From positions 248,001-312,000 of the forward strand of contig CAWBXV010000005.1 of NCBI GenBank assembly GCA_963792875.1: a stretch of DNA of 64,000 bases, written 5' to 3'. Below the pieces are notes generated by a model. That model did no database searches. It had not been told where the DNA came from and saw only the letters and a list, made by a program, of their open reading frames with translations. The position numbers and the translations under genes are program-made. Source of the DNA: JAHEGP01 sp963792875 (GTDB lineage Bacteria; Pseudomonadota; Gammaproteobacteria; Pseudomonadales; JAHEGP01). Of the stretch, positions 42,427 to 51,596 are shown one piece after another (the stretch's first letter is position 1; each line of letters begins with the position of its first letter).

Positions 42427-44268
42427 ATGAGCGATAAGGCAAAGGGCCCGCTGCGCCGGGCGTGCGGCTTCATCTGGCGTTCGGTCACCGCGTTGCGGCG
42501 GGGGCTGGCCAATCTGATTTTTATCGCGATCCTCGCCGTGGTCGTGATCGCCCTGGTGATGGAGCGCGAGCTGAAAATCGAACCGGGCTCGACCCTGCTG
42601 CTGGCGCCGACGGGGGAGGTGGTGCAGCAGCGCAGTTTCATCGACCCGCTGGCGCGCTTTCTCGATCCCGAGGCGCTGGAGGCGGAAACGCCCCTGCAGG
42701 ACCTGATCGACGCCGTCAATGACGCACAGGCCGATGCGCGCATCGACGCCATCCTGCTCGACCTGCGCAACCTGGCCTACATCGACATCAGCAGCACCCG
42801 TGAACTCGGCGCCGCATTGGCGCGCTTTCGGAAGGCGGGCAAGAAGGTCATCGCCGAGGGCGACAGCTTCGATCAGGCGGATTACCTGCTCGCCAGTTAC
42901 GCCGATGAGATCTATCTGCACACCATGGGCATGGTGGGCATCCGCGGCTTCGGCGTCTACACGCCCTACCTGAAGGAGCTGCTCGATCGCCTCCGGATCG
43001 ACGTGCATGTGTTTCGCGTCGGACAGTACAAGGCCGCGGTAGAGCCCTTTATGCGCAACGACATGTCCGACGCCGCCAGGCAGAACAACCTGGGCTGGCT
43101 GCAGTCGCTGTGGGCCAATTATACCGGCATCGTTGCCCGGAACCGCAGCCTCGAGGCCGCGGCCGTCCACGAGTATGCCGACCAGTTCGACGACGTGCTC
43201 GAGCGCGTGCACGGCGACGCCGCCCAGGCGGCGCTCGACTATGGCCTGGTGGACCAGGTGCTGACGCGGGAGGACATGCGCGAGCGCATCCGGGAGCGCC
43301 TGCACGTGGACGACCTCGACGAGGACCTGGTGCACTTCTACGACTACCTCGATCACACTGACCGGGCCGGCGGGCAGGATGACGCCAAAGACGCAGTCGC
43401 CGTGGTCGTGGCGGAGGGTGTGATCGTCGATGGGGAGCAGCCACCGGGCATGGCCGGTGGCGACAGCGTGGCGGCGCTGCTGCGCGAGGCGCGCGAGGAT
43501 GACCACGTCAAGGCCGTGGTGCTGCGCATCGACAGTGAGGGCGGCAGCGCCTTTGCATCGGAGATCATCCGGGAGCAGGTCAAACTGCTGCAGCAGGCCG
43601 GCAAGCCCGTGGTGGCCTCGATGGGCAGTGTGGCGGCCTCGGGCGGCTACTGGATCGCCTCCGGTGCCGACGAGATCTGGGCCCAGCCCACCACCATCAC
43701 CGGTTCGATCGGCATCTTCGGCGTCTATCCCTCGATCTATCGTGCGCTCTCGCAGTGGGGCATTCACACCGATGGCGTGGGCACTGCGGCCCTGGCCGAG
43801 GGCTTCCGGGTCGATCGGCCGCTGCCGGAGGCGGGCAGTCGCGCCCTGCAGTCGATGATCGAGGAGGGCTACCAGCGCTTCATCAAGCTGGTCGCCGAGT
43901 CGAGGGGGCTGTCGGTCGAGGCCGTGGAGAAGGTGGCGCAGGGGCAGGTCTGGAGCGGTGAGGACGCCAGACACCGCGGGCTCGTCGACCAGTTCGGCGG
44001 CCTCGACGACGCCGTCGCGGCGGCGGCGGGCCTGGCCAAGCTGGAGCACTACCGCACCCGGTGGTTTTCCGACGAGAGCTGGCTGGAGAGCAGTCTGTGG
44101 GACCGCCTGTGGGGAGTCAGCGCCGGCATGCTGGAGGTCCGTCTGCGCCGCGAGCTGCTGGGCGGGTTGGCGGGCCTGGCGCGGTGGCCGCGCGCGGCGC
44201 GGGAGCTGCCGCTGTTCAACGATCCGGCCGGCGTCTACGTGCAGTGCCTGCAGTGCCGCGCGCAGTGA
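42427..44268 (+). CDS. sppA: Signal peptide peptidase SppA, 67K type
   Basis: SppA digests cleaved signal peptides in the cytoplasmic membrane. This 613-residue, two-domain form has an N-terminal membrane anchor (about 27-47). The putative general base Lys is in RVGQYKAAVEPF near residue 202. The nucleophile Ser is in MGSVAASGGYWIASGADEIWA near residue 402, followed by TGSIGIFGVYPS. These are at the expected places of the E. coli 67K enzyme (K209, S409). It is the last gene of the arsC-wrbA-DUF2069 chain. Confidence 0.94.
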   Translation: MSDKAKGPLRRACGFIWRSVTALRRGLANLIFIAILAVVVIALVMERELKIEPGSTLLLAPTGEVVQQRSFIDPLARFLDPEALEAETPLQDLIDAVNDAQADARIDAILLDLRNLAYIDISSTRELGAALARFRKAGKKVIAEGDSFDQADYLLASYADEIYLHTMGMVGIRGFGVYTPYLKELLDRLRIDVHVFRVGQYKAAVEPFMRNDMSDAARQNNLGWLQSLWANYTGIVARNRSLEAAAVHEYADQFDDVLERVHGDAAQAALDYGLVDQVLTREDMRERIRERLHVDDLDEDLVHFYDYLDHTDRAGGQDDAKDAVAVVVAEGVIVDGEQPPGMAGGDSVAALLREAREDDHVKAVVLRIDSEGGSAFASEIIREQVKLLQQAGKPVVASMGSVAASGGYWIASGADEIWAQPTTITGSIGIFGVYPSIYRALSQWGIHTDGVGTAALAEGFRVDRPLPEAGSRALQSMIEEGYQRFIKLVAESRGLSVEAVEKVAQGQVWSGEDARHRGLVDQFGGLDDAVAAAAGLAKLEHYRTRWFSDESWLESSLWDRLWGVSAGMLEVRLRRELLGGLAGLARWPRAARELPLFNDPAGVYVQCLQCRAQ

Positions 44269-44295
44269 GGCGGCGGGGCGCAGGTCGGGAGCCGG

Positions 44296-44610
44296 TCAGT
44301 CCTGCGGGTAGCGCTGGTGCCATGCCTCGAAGCCGCCGTCGACCGACTGCACCGTGGTAAAGCCCTGCTGCACCAGAAACTGCGCCGCGTTGAGGCTGCT
44401 GTTGCCGTGATAGCAGTAGACGATCACCGTGCGGTCGCGCGGTGTGTCGGCCAGAAAATTCCGCACGTTGTCGTTATTCAGATTGATCGCCCCGGCGATG
44501 CAGCGCGCCTTGTAAGACATCGCATCGCGCAGGTCGACGATGGCGACGTCTTCGTCGTCGGCGAGCGCCGCATGGGCCTGATCGATGGAAATGCGGCTGA
44601 ATTCCGCCAT
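44296..44610 (-). CDS. glpE: Thiosulfate sulfurtransferase GlpE (rhodanese)
   Basis: A single-domain 104-residue rhodanese that transfers sulfane sulfur from thiosulfate to cyanide or thioredoxin. Catalytic C66 lies in VYCYHGNSS, with VDLRDAMSY early in the fold and VDGGFEAWHQ at the end. Length and Cys position match E. coli GlpE (C65). ATG at 44610 gives MAEFSRIS; the frame is open 18 codons further but without support. It is divergent to the lipoprotein gene with a 37-bp spacer. Confidence 0.93.
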   Translation of the reverse strand: MAEFSRISIDQAHAALADDEDVAIVDLRDAMSYKARCIAGAINLNNDNVRNFLADTPRDRTVIVYCYHGNSSLNAAQFLVQQGFTTVQSVDGGFEAWHQRYPQD

Positions 44611-44647
44611 GGGACTGTGCTCCACGTTGTGCTGAAAGGGTAGTGTA

Positions 44648-45727
44648 ATGCCTGCGCGCCGCAAGATCCCCAGCCTGGTGGCAATATTGTGCGCCGCGGC
44701 CGCGCTGGCGGGCTGCGAGACGCTCGGCTATTACTGGCAGGCGGGTGCTGGCCACCTGGCCCTGATGCGCCAGCGGGTCGAGGTCGACGCCCTGCTCGCC
44801 TCGGCGCAGACCGAGCCCGACGTCCGCCGCGCGCTGGAGCGGGCGGTCAGCATTCGCGACTATGCCGGCGGCGTGCTGCAGCTGCCGGTCGAGGGCAGCT
44901 ATCGCCATTGGGTGGCGGTCGCCGGCGACGCGGTCAGCTGGAACGTCTTCGCGGCCGAGCCGCTGGCGCTGAAGGCGGTGCAGTGGTGTTTCCCCGTGGC
45001 CGGCTGCGTGGCCTATCGGGGCTACTTCGAGCGGGCCCGCGCCCAGGCCTATGCCGACCAGCTCGCCGCCAAGGGCTACGATGTCTATGTGGGCGGCGTC
45101 TCCGCCTATTCCACGCTGGGCTGGTTCGACGATCCGCTGCTGTCGACCTTTGTCCGCTATGACGACGTGAGGCTGGCCGGTCTGCTGTTTCACGAGCTGG
45201 CACATCGCGTCGCCTACGTGAAGGGCGACACCACCTTCAACGAAAGCTTCGCCACCGCGGTCGAGGTGCTGGGCGTGGAGCAGTGGCTGCGGGATGGCGG
45301 GCGTGACGATGAACGCGCTCGCTACGCGCAGTGGCGGCAGGACTACGACGCCTTCATCGCCTGGCTGCTGCTGGAGCGGCAGGCGCTGGACCGCTTGTAT
45401 CGCTCCGGGCTCGACGAAGCGCGCATGCGCGAAGCCAAGCAGGCCTTCTTCGAGGCCCTGTGGGCGCAGTCCTATCCCAGCTTCCGCGCCGCGCGCGGTG
45501 GCGCCGCCTATTTTGACCGCTGGGCCGAGGGCGTGTGGAACAACGCCAGGCTGCTGAGTATCGCCAGCTATCACGACCGCGTGGACGCCTTCCGGCACCA
45601 GTTTCAACAGCTCGGCTGTGACTGGCCGGCTTTCTACGACGCCGCCCGCTCCCTGGCCGGTCTGCCGGCAGACGACCGGGGCGCGGCGCTGGATCGGCTG
45701 CAGGCCGCCAGTCCAGAGGCCTGCTGA
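44648..45727 (+). CDS. Aminopeptidase-like zinc lipoprotein (DUF2265/Aminopep family)
   Basis: A 359-residue predicted lipoprotein with signal peptide and lipobox LAGC near residue 22. The mature part opens GYYWQAGAGHLALM, a family signature. The zinc motif HELAHRVAY (near residue 182) is followed by NESFATAVEVLG, so both halves of the metal site (H-E-x-x-H and the distal E) are present. A peptidase role follows from the motif, not from data. ATG at 44648 is just downstream of the divergent glpE. It converges with the DUF6279 gene; the repeat at 45753-45790 sits between. Confidence 0.86.
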   Translation: MPARRKIPSLVAILCAAAALAGCETLGYYWQAGAGHLALMRQRVEVDALLASAQTEPDVRRALERAVSIRDYAGGVLQLPVEGSYRHWVAVAGDAVSWNVFAAEPLALKAVQWCFPVAGCVAYRGYFERARAQAYADQLAAKGYDVYVGGVSAYSTLGWFDDPLLSTFVRYDDVRLAGLLFHELAHRVAYVKGDTTFNESFATAVEVLGVEQWLRDGGRDDERARYAQWRQDYDAFIAWLLLERQALDRLYRSGLDEARMREAKQAFFEALWAQSYPSFRAARGGAAYFDRWAEGVWNNARLLSIASYHDRVDAFRHQFQQLGCDWPAFYDAARSLAGLPADDRGAALDRLQAASPEAC

Positions 45728-45752
45728 CGGACCACGGCGCCCGCGCGCCGTT

Positions 45753-45790
45753 GGCGAGGCCCTCGGCGAGGCCTTTGGGCGAGGCCTTCA
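45753..45790. repeat. Three near-tandem GGCGAGGCC repeats
   Basis: GGCGAGGCCCTC (45753-45764), GGCGAGGCCTTTG (45765-45777) and GGCGAGGCCTTCA (45778-45790) are close copies. The last covers the stop of the minus-strand DUF6279 gene. A related GAAGGCCTCGCC word in inverse orientation occurs near 56099 next to another tandem array. Confidence 0.75.
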
Positions 45791-46684
45791 GAGGCTCGCG
45801 GCGGCGTCCCGGGTCGCGGTGAACGACGCGGGAGGCGATTGGCCGAGGGCCTCGAAGTCCGCTGCGAGGCGGTACAGGCGCTGCGTGGCTTTGCGCCGCT
45901 GTTTCGCGGTCATCGAGTTGGCCAGATCAACCAGCAGCTGGTGAGTGAGTCCCTCGTTGTACTCCAGGCGCCGCCGATAGGCTTCGCTCCAGAGCAGGTC
46001 GGGCTCACTGAACAGCGGCCGCAGGCGGGTCTGCAGCGGCGGCGGCCCGTCGCGATCGCGCAGCACCTCGGCAAAGTGCTCGCGCCAGGCAGCGCGATGA
46101 TCCAGCGACTGCTGCTCCAGGTCCCGCAGTGCGGCCGTCCACGCGCTGATCAATGCCCGCTGTTCTGCGGTCAATGAGCCGACCAGCCGTGCGGTGCCCT
46201 TGGCCATGACAGCGTAGCGCTGCTGGCGGACCTCGGCCGGCGTCTGTCTGAGAGCGTCCCCCCGGTCCTTCCGCTCCCGCTCCGCCAGGGTGGCGAGCAG
46301 GCTGTCGATCTGCGCCGTGGAGAGTTCGCTGAACAGGTCGGCGGCGGGCTCGGCGAGCTGCTGCATGAAACCGCGCCAGGCGGCCGTGAGCGCCTGGGCG
46401 TGGCGGTCGACCGTGTAGCGGTCGACAGGGCCCTCGAGGTCCCCGGCCAGCGCGCGGACCTCGCGGGCATACCGGGGCAGCTCGCTGTAGCGATGCCACT
46501 GGTGGAACTCCCTGATCAGCGCCCTGGCGGTGTCCTTCTGGTCGCCCTGCCAGTCGATGTAGTCGCCCAGCGACCACAGCAGGGCGGCGTCCAGGAAATG
46601 ATAGGCGGTCCTGACGGTGCACCCGCCCACGGTCAGCGCGATGGCCGCGACCAGGGCGAGGCGCAGGCGGAGAAACTTGGCCAC
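45788..46684 (-). CDS. DUF6279-type lipoprotein
   Basis: A 298-residue lipoprotein: signal peptide with core LALVAAIALTVGGC and lipobox VGGC. The conserved start of the mature part is YHFLDAALLWSLGDYIDWQGDQKDTARALIREFHQWHRYSELPRYARE, which resembles DUF6279. The rest is helical. The family is of unknown function and is found mostly in gammaproteobacteria. ATG at 46684 gives the complete signal peptide. It is the second gene on the minus strand after the GATase, 34 bp apart. Confidence 0.75.
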   Translation of the reverse strand: MAKFLRLRLALVAAIALTVGGCTVRTAYHFLDAALLWSLGDYIDWQGDQKDTARALIREFHQWHRYSELPRYAREVRALAGDLEGPVDRYTVDRHAQALTAAWRGFMQQLAEPAADLFSELSTAQIDSLLATLAERERKDRGDALRQTPAEVRQQRYAVMAKGTARLVGSLTAEQRALISAWTAALRDLEQQSLDHRAAWREHFAEVLRDRDGPPPLQTRLRPLFSEPDLLWSEAYRRRLEYNEGLTHQLLVDLANSMTAKQRRKATQRLYRLAADFEALGQSPPASFTATRDAAASL

Positions 46685-46718
46685 AGCTCGACGACCTCCC
46701 GGGTGACACGATGCGGCG

Positions 46719-47504
46719 CTAGCCGCCGCGCGCTCGACGGGTGGATCCTGGCGAACGGTCGAGCTGGGCGGGCCGCAGTACCCGGTCGACGAATTTGCGC
46801 ACCAGGTCGTTGGCCTCGGGCGTCTCGACGGCGCTGCGCAGCACCTGGTCGAGATGGTCGTCGCCCTCGGTGTAGTGCGCCTTGAAGATCGTCAGGCGCT
46901 CCACCAGGCGCTGCCGGTCCACCTCCGGGTGGAACTGGAAGGCCCAGAAGCGCCGGCCCGGCACCTTGAAGGCGTGGCAGCAGGGCGCGGTAAAGGCCAG
47001 CATCTGCGCGCCGTCGGGGCAGTGTACGCTGCGCTCGCGGTGCACGGCGACGGCGAAGAAGCCATCCGGCACATCGTGCAGCAGCGGGTCTGAAGCCGCC
47101 GCGTCGGTGAGGCGGACGGCGATGGTGCCCATCTCGAAGTCGCGCTCGTCGCGGATGATGGTGCCGCCCAGCGCCAGCACTGCCAGCTGGAAGCCGAAGC
47201 AGGAGGCGAACACGGGGAAATCCCGCGCGATGCAGTGCCGCATCAGCGCGATACTGGCCGGCACGAAGGGGTAGGTCTCAGGTTCCAGCACCGAGGCCTC
47301 GCTGGCGCCCCCCACGAACAGGGCATCGTAGCCTGCCAGCACCTGGGGGCCGAAATCGGGCTGGGCGAAGGCGTCGAGCGTATCCAGTTCCGCGGGCGCC
47401 AGTCCGCTGTACTGGCAGAAGCTCTCGTACTCCTCCTGGCGTACGCGCGCTTCCTTGCGAATCTGCAGCAGCAGAACTCTGAGGGGGGGCGTGATCGGCT
47501 TCAT
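46719..47504 (-). CDS. Class I glutamine amidotransferase-like protein
   Basis: A 261-residue GATase1-fold protein. The nucleophile Cys is in FASCFGFQLAVLALGG near residue 103, and the His-Glu pair is in FWAFQFHPEVDRQRL near residue 200. Such free-standing proteins (GuaA-N-like, PuuD-like) can deglutaminate amino group adducts, but the substrate is not visible here. The C-terminal 60 residues form a helical extension and end in an Arg/Gly tail. ATG at 47504 gives MKPITPPLRVLLLQI; no strong ribosome binding site. It is downstream of glcB on the same strand. Confidence 0.82.
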   Translation of the reverse strand: MKPITPPLRVLLLQIRKEARVRQEEYESFCQYSGLAPAELDTLDAFAQPDFGPQVLAGYDALFVGGASEASVLEPETYPFVPASIALMRHCIARDFPVFASCFGFQLAVLALGGTIIRDERDFEMGTIAVRLTDAAASDPLLHDVPDGFFAVAVHRERSVHCPDGAQMLAFTAPCCHAFKVPGRRFWAFQFHPEVDRQRLVERLTIFKAHYTEGDDHLDQVLRSAVETPEANDLVRKFVDRVLRPAQLDRSPGSTRRARGG

Positions 47505-47577
47505 AGGGCGAAGACTGCTCGAAGTTGGGTAAAAAACGGGGCGCAGGGCTGGCTGCAGCCGCCTCCGCGCCGTCGGC

Positions 47578-49761
47578 TCATCCCTGGGACTTGGCCCGCT
47601 GCCGGTAGGCGTGCAGCAGCGGTTCGGTGTAGCCGTTGGGCTGCGCTTCACCCTTGAAGATGAGGTCGCAGGCCGCCAGGAAGGCCGGGCCGTCATAGCT
47701 CGGCGCCATGGGCGGATAGGCCGGGTCGCCGGCGTTCTGGCGGTCCACCACGACGGCCATGCGCCGCAGGGTATCCATCACCTGCTCGCGGCTGCAGATG
47801 CCATGATGCAGCCAGTTGGCGATGTGCTGGCTGGAGATGCGCAGCGTGGCGCGATCTTCCATCAGGCCGACGTTGTCGATGTCCGGCACTTTTGAACAGC
47901 CCACGCCCAGGGCGACCCAGCGTACCACGTAGCCCAGAATGCCCTGGGCGTTGTTGTCCAGCTCGGCCTTGATCGCCGCCTCGCTCAGAGTGGCGTCGGC
48001 AGGCAGCAGCGGCAGGGTCAGAATATCGTCCAGGCTGGCCCGGGGGCGGCTCTTGAGCGCGTTCTGCCGCGCCACCACATCGACCTGGTGGTAGTGCAGG
48101 CTGTGCAGGGTGGCGCCATTGGGCGATGGCACCCAGGCGGTGTTGGCGCCGGCCATGGGGTGGGCGATCTTCTGCTTCAGCATGGCGGCCATTTCATCGG
48201 GCATCGCCCACATGCCCTTGCCGATCTGCGCCTTGCCCTGCAGGCCGCAGGCGAGGCCGATATCGACGTTGGCGTCCTCGTAGGCGTGAATCCAGGGCTG
48301 CTCTTTCATGCGCGTCTTGGGGACCATCGGGCCGGCGCGCATGCTGGTGTGGATCTCGTCGCCGGTGCGATCCAGGAAGCCGGTGTTGATGAATACCACG
48401 CGCTCGCTGGCGGCGCGGATGCACTCCTTCAGGTTGATGGTGGTGCGGCGCTCTTCGTCCATGATGCCGACCTTGAGCGTGTTGCGCGGCAGCCCCAGCG
48501 CGCGCTCCACCCGCTCGAACAAAGTGACGGTGAAGGCCACCTCCGCGGGGCCGTGCATCTTGGGTTTGACGATGTAGATAGCGCCGGTGCGGCTGTTGCC
48601 CTTGTGGGACGGGTCGTTGCGGTGCGCCAGGTCGTGCATGGCCGCCAGCGAGGTCACCATCGCGTCCAGAATACCCTCGGGGATTTCCCGTCCCTCGCGG
48701 TCGAGCACCGCCGGATTGGTCATCAGGTGGCCCACATTGCGCACGAACAGCAGGCTGCGGCCGTGCAGCCGCAGGCTGGTGCCGTCGGGCGCGGTATACA
48801 GGCGGTCCGCGTTGAGCGCGCGACTGATGGTCCGGCCGCTTTTCTCGAAGCGCTCTTCCAGCACGCCCTGCATCAGGCCCAGCCAGTTGCGGTAGATTTC
48901 GGTCTTATCTTCCGCATCGACCGCCGCCACCGAGTCCTCGCAGTCCATGATGGTGGTGACGGCGGCCTCCACCAGCAGGTCCTTCACGCCGGCGGCGTCG
49001 GTGCGGCCGATGGGATGCTGCCGGTCGATCTGTATTTCGATGTGCAGGCCGTGGTTGCGCAGCAGCACGGCTTCGGGCTGCGCCGCCTGGCCGCGGAAGC
49101 CGCGGAATTTCTCCGGCTCGCGCAGCGCCGTGGTGGTGCCGTCCGCCAGCGTCACCTGCAGGGCGCCGTCGACGACCTGGTAGGCGCCGGCGTCGCGATG
49201 GCTGCCCGCTGCCAGGGGCGCCGCCTGATCCAGGTGGTCGCGCGCGAAGGCGATGACGGCGGCGCCGCGCACCGGGTTGTAGGTCTCGCCGCGCCCGGCG
49301 CCGTCGCCTGCTGGAATCGCGTCGGTGCCATACAGCGCGTCGTACAGGCTGCCCCAGCGGGCATTGGCGGCATTCAGCGCGAAGCGGGCGTTCTTGACCG
49401 GGACCACGAGCTGAGGCCCCGCCTGCTCGGCGATCTCGCTGTCGACGCCGGCGGTGGTGATGGTGAAGTCGTCGCCCTCCGGCAGCAGGTAGCCGATGGC
49501 CTCGAGAAACTGCCGGTAGGCCACCGGGTCGTGGGCCTGGCCCGCGCGCTCCTGGTGCCACTGGTCGATGCTGGCCTGCAGCTCGTCGCGCCGTTCGAGC
49601 AGGGCGCGGTTGACCGGCGCCAGCTCGTCGAGGATGGCTTCGAGCTGGGCCCAGAAGTGCGGAGGCGTGATGCCGGTACCCGGCACGCACTCGCGCTCGA
49701 TGAAGTCGTGCAGTATCGTGGCCACCCGGAGGCCGCCAATATCGGTTCTTGAGGTCGTCAT
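47578..49761 (-). CDS. glcB: Malate synthase G
   Basis: Malate synthase G joins glyoxylate and acetyl-CoA to malate in the glyoxylate and glycolate pathways. The 727 residues agree with the family size (723 in E. coli). Characteristic blocks are AGPQLVVPVKNARFALNAANARWGSLYDALYG, DCEDSVAAVDAEDK, VKPKMHGPAEVAF, GIMDEERRTTINLKECIRAA and the late KVPDIDNVGLMEDRATLRISSQHIANWLHHG. ATG at 49761 follows AGGTAG. The frame is open further upstream but without similarity. It has no isocitrate lyase nearby, so it may serve glycolate or purine use. Confidence 0.97.
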   Translation of the reverse strand: MTTSRTDIGGLRVATILHDFIERECVPGTGITPPHFWAQLEAILDELAPVNRALLERRDELQASIDQWHQERAGQAHDPVAYRQFLEAIGYLLPEGDDFTITTAGVDSEIAEQAGPQLVVPVKNARFALNAANARWGSLYDALYGTDAIPAGDGAGRGETYNPVRGAAVIAFARDHLDQAAPLAAGSHRDAGAYQVVDGALQVTLADGTTTALREPEKFRGFRGQAAQPEAVLLRNHGLHIEIQIDRQHPIGRTDAAGVKDLLVEAAVTTIMDCEDSVAAVDAEDKTEIYRNWLGLMQGVLEERFEKSGRTISRALNADRLYTAPDGTSLRLHGRSLLFVRNVGHLMTNPAVLDREGREIPEGILDAMVTSLAAMHDLAHRNDPSHKGNSRTGAIYIVKPKMHGPAEVAFTVTLFERVERALGLPRNTLKVGIMDEERRTTINLKECIRAASERVVFINTGFLDRTGDEIHTSMRAGPMVPKTRMKEQPWIHAYEDANVDIGLACGLQGKAQIGKGMWAMPDEMAAMLKQKIAHPMAGANTAWVPSPNGATLHSLHYHQVDVVARQNALKSRPRASLDDILTLPLLPADATLSEAAIKAELDNNAQGILGYVVRWVALGVGCSKVPDIDNVGLMEDRATLRISSQHIANWLHHGICSREQVMDTLRRMAVVVDRQNAGDPAYPPMAPSYDGPAFLAACDLIFKGEAQPNGYTEPLLHAYRQRAKSQG

Positions 49762-50138
49762 GGGGGCTACCTTTGCTTGGATAATTACTGTCGCGTCATG
49801 GTAGCATTGAATGCCGCTAAGCCAAAAATCACAGAGTGCCCTTCGTGACGTCCAAAGCGTCGTGTCGCCTCGACGTGAAGCGTTAGGCCCCGCTGGGCAG
49901 CGGTTCGGCAATCCCGGTTGTGCGGGCTGTGCGCGGCGGTCCTGGCCGCCGGGGCGCCGCGGCGGGAACCGCCATGCGGCGGGTGCGCACGCAGCGCAGC
50001 TTGATTCGATAGCAGTGGCGCAGTGCGTGCGTGGCGCAGCGCGGATGCAGCGGCTTGCAGAAAACACGCTGCAAGCAAATAACGGGCATGATTGCAGCAG
50101 ATTGACGCGTCTGAACGGCGCAGGTGGGGAAACGCGGT
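49762..50138. other. Divergent promoter region of glcB and the ATP-grasp operon
   Basis: About 377 bp holding no gene. GCATT-G-AATGC (49803-49813) is a small palindrome 40 bp upstream of glcB. On the minus strand, TTCAAT (49811-49806) and TAATTA (49787-49782) lie 18 bp apart and could be the glcB promoter. The half next to the ATP-grasp operon is GC-rich. No certain promoter is visible there. Confidence 0.42.
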
Positions 50139-51596
50139 ATGGGCATTGACTGGTCACTCTACGATCCGGGCGAGTTATACGATGAACTCATCAGCAGTCC
50201 CGGCTACCCCCGTCGACCGGCCCTGAAGCTGGCGTCATACCTCAAGTCGCTCTCGCTCAAGCAGCTCGATGCCCGCCGCAAGCTGGCCGAGGCCACGCTC
50301 GAGCAGATGGGGGTGACGTTCAGCGTCTACACCGGCGAGCAGAATATCGATCGGGTCTGGCCTTTCGATATCATCCCCCGGGTGATTTCCGCCCAGCACT
50401 GGGCCCGCACCGCGGAGGGTCTCAAGCAGCGCCTGACGGCGCTCAACATGTTCATCAACGACCTCTACCACGACCAGGAAGTGATCCGCGACGGCATCGT
50501 GCCCGCGCACCTGATCGAGAATTCCAAGGATTTCAATCCCGCCTGCATGGGCATCACGCCGCCCTATGGCGTGTGGGCCAACATCTGCGGCACCGATCTG
50601 GTGCGCGACAAGGACGGCCAGTTCTACGTGCTCGAGGACAATCTGCGGGTTCCCTCGGGGGTGGCCTATATGCTCGAAAACCGCGCGGTCACCAAGCGCG
50701 TGTTTCCGGAGCTGTTCGAGGGCGACCGCATTCTGCCGGTCGACGACTACCCCTCCAAGCTGTTCGACATGCTGGCGTCGCTGTCGCCGCGTGGCGACAG
50801 CCCGCCGACTATCGTGGTGCTCACGCCCGGCATTTTCAACTCCGCCTACTTCGAGCATGCCTTTCTGGCCCAGAAGATGGGGGTCGAACTGGTCGAGGGC
50901 GCCGACCTGGTGGTCGAGGACGACGACTGCGTCTACATGCGCACCATCAGCGGACTGGAGCGGGTCGATGTCATCTATCGGCGTGTCAATGACCTGTTTC
51001 TCGACCCCGAGGTGTTCCACAAGGATTCCCTGCTCGGCGTGGCGGGCTTGATGCGGGCGTGGCGCGCCGGCAATGTCGGCCTGGCCAACGCGCCCGGAGC
51101 CGGCGTCGCCGACGACAAGGTCGTGTACGCCTATGTGCCGAGCATCATCAAGTACTATCTCAACGAGGCGCCGATCATCGCCAACGTCGAGACCTGGCTG
51201 TGTGACGACGAGGAGCAGCGGGCCTATGTGCTGGCGCATCTGTCCGAACTGGTGGTGAAGCCGGCCAATGAGTCCGGCGGCTACGGCATCCTGATCGGCC
51301 CCCATGCCAGCAAGCGGGAGCTCGCGCAATTCGCCAAGCTCATCGTCGAGCACCCGCGCAACTATATCGCGCAACCGACGCTGTCCCTGTCGACGGCGCC
51401 CACCCTGGTGGAGCGAACGGGGCAGCCGGAGCCACGGCACCTCGATCTGCGCCCCTTTATCCTGCAGTCCAACGACACCTATGTGACCACGGGTGGGCTG
51501 ACCCGGGTCGCCATGCGCAAGGGCTCGCTGGTGGTGAATTCGTCGCAGGGCGGCGGCAGCAAAGACACCTGGATTGTTGACTCGGAGGCCCAGTGA
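50139..51596 (+). CDS. Circularly permuted ATP-grasp ligase (type 2)
   Basis: This 485-residue protein belongs to the circularly permuted ATP-grasp superfamily, predicted to form peptide bonds between an amino acid or peptide and an amine. Blocks include GVTFSVYTGEQNIDRVWPFDIIPR, FYVLEDNLRVPSGVAYMLENR, VVLTPGIFNSAYFEHAFLAQKMG, LVVKPANESGGYGILIGP and FILQSNDTYVTTGGLTRVA with SSQGGGSKDTWIV, typical of the family. The ATP Lys lies in the VKPANESGGYG segment. ATG at 50139 is 8 bp after GGTGGGGA; GTG at 50124 is less likely. It starts a four-gene operon. Confidence 0.9.
   Translation: MGIDWSLYDPGELYDELISSPGYPRRPALKLASYLKSLSLKQLDARRKLAEATLEQMGVTFSVYTGEQNIDRVWPFDIIPRVISAQHWARTAEGLKQRLTALNMFINDLYHDQEVIRDGIVPAHLIENSKDFNPACMGITPPYGVWANICGTDLVRDKDGQFYVLEDNLRVPSGVAYMLENRAVTKRVFPELFEGDRILPVDDYPSKLFDMLASLSPRGDSPPTIVVLTPGIFNSAYFEHAFLAQKMGVELVEGADLVVEDDDCVYMRTISGLERVDVIYRRVNDLFLDPEVFHKDSLLGVAGLMRAWRAGNVGLANAPGAGVADDKVVYAYVPSIIKYYLNEAPIIANVETWLCDDEEQRAYVLAHLSELVVKPANESGGYGILIGPHASKRELAQFAKLIVEHPRNYIAQPTLSLSTAPTLVERTGQPEPRHLDLRPFILQSNDTYVTTGGLTRVAMRKGSLVVNSSQGGGSKDTWIVDSEAQ

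Noticed and set aside
48088..49752. A 554-codon open frame opposite glcB
   Set aside because: It is the antisense shadow of a GC-rich gene whose malate synthase G reading is unmistakable; the antisense translation is Val/Gly/Gln/His-rich with no known fold.
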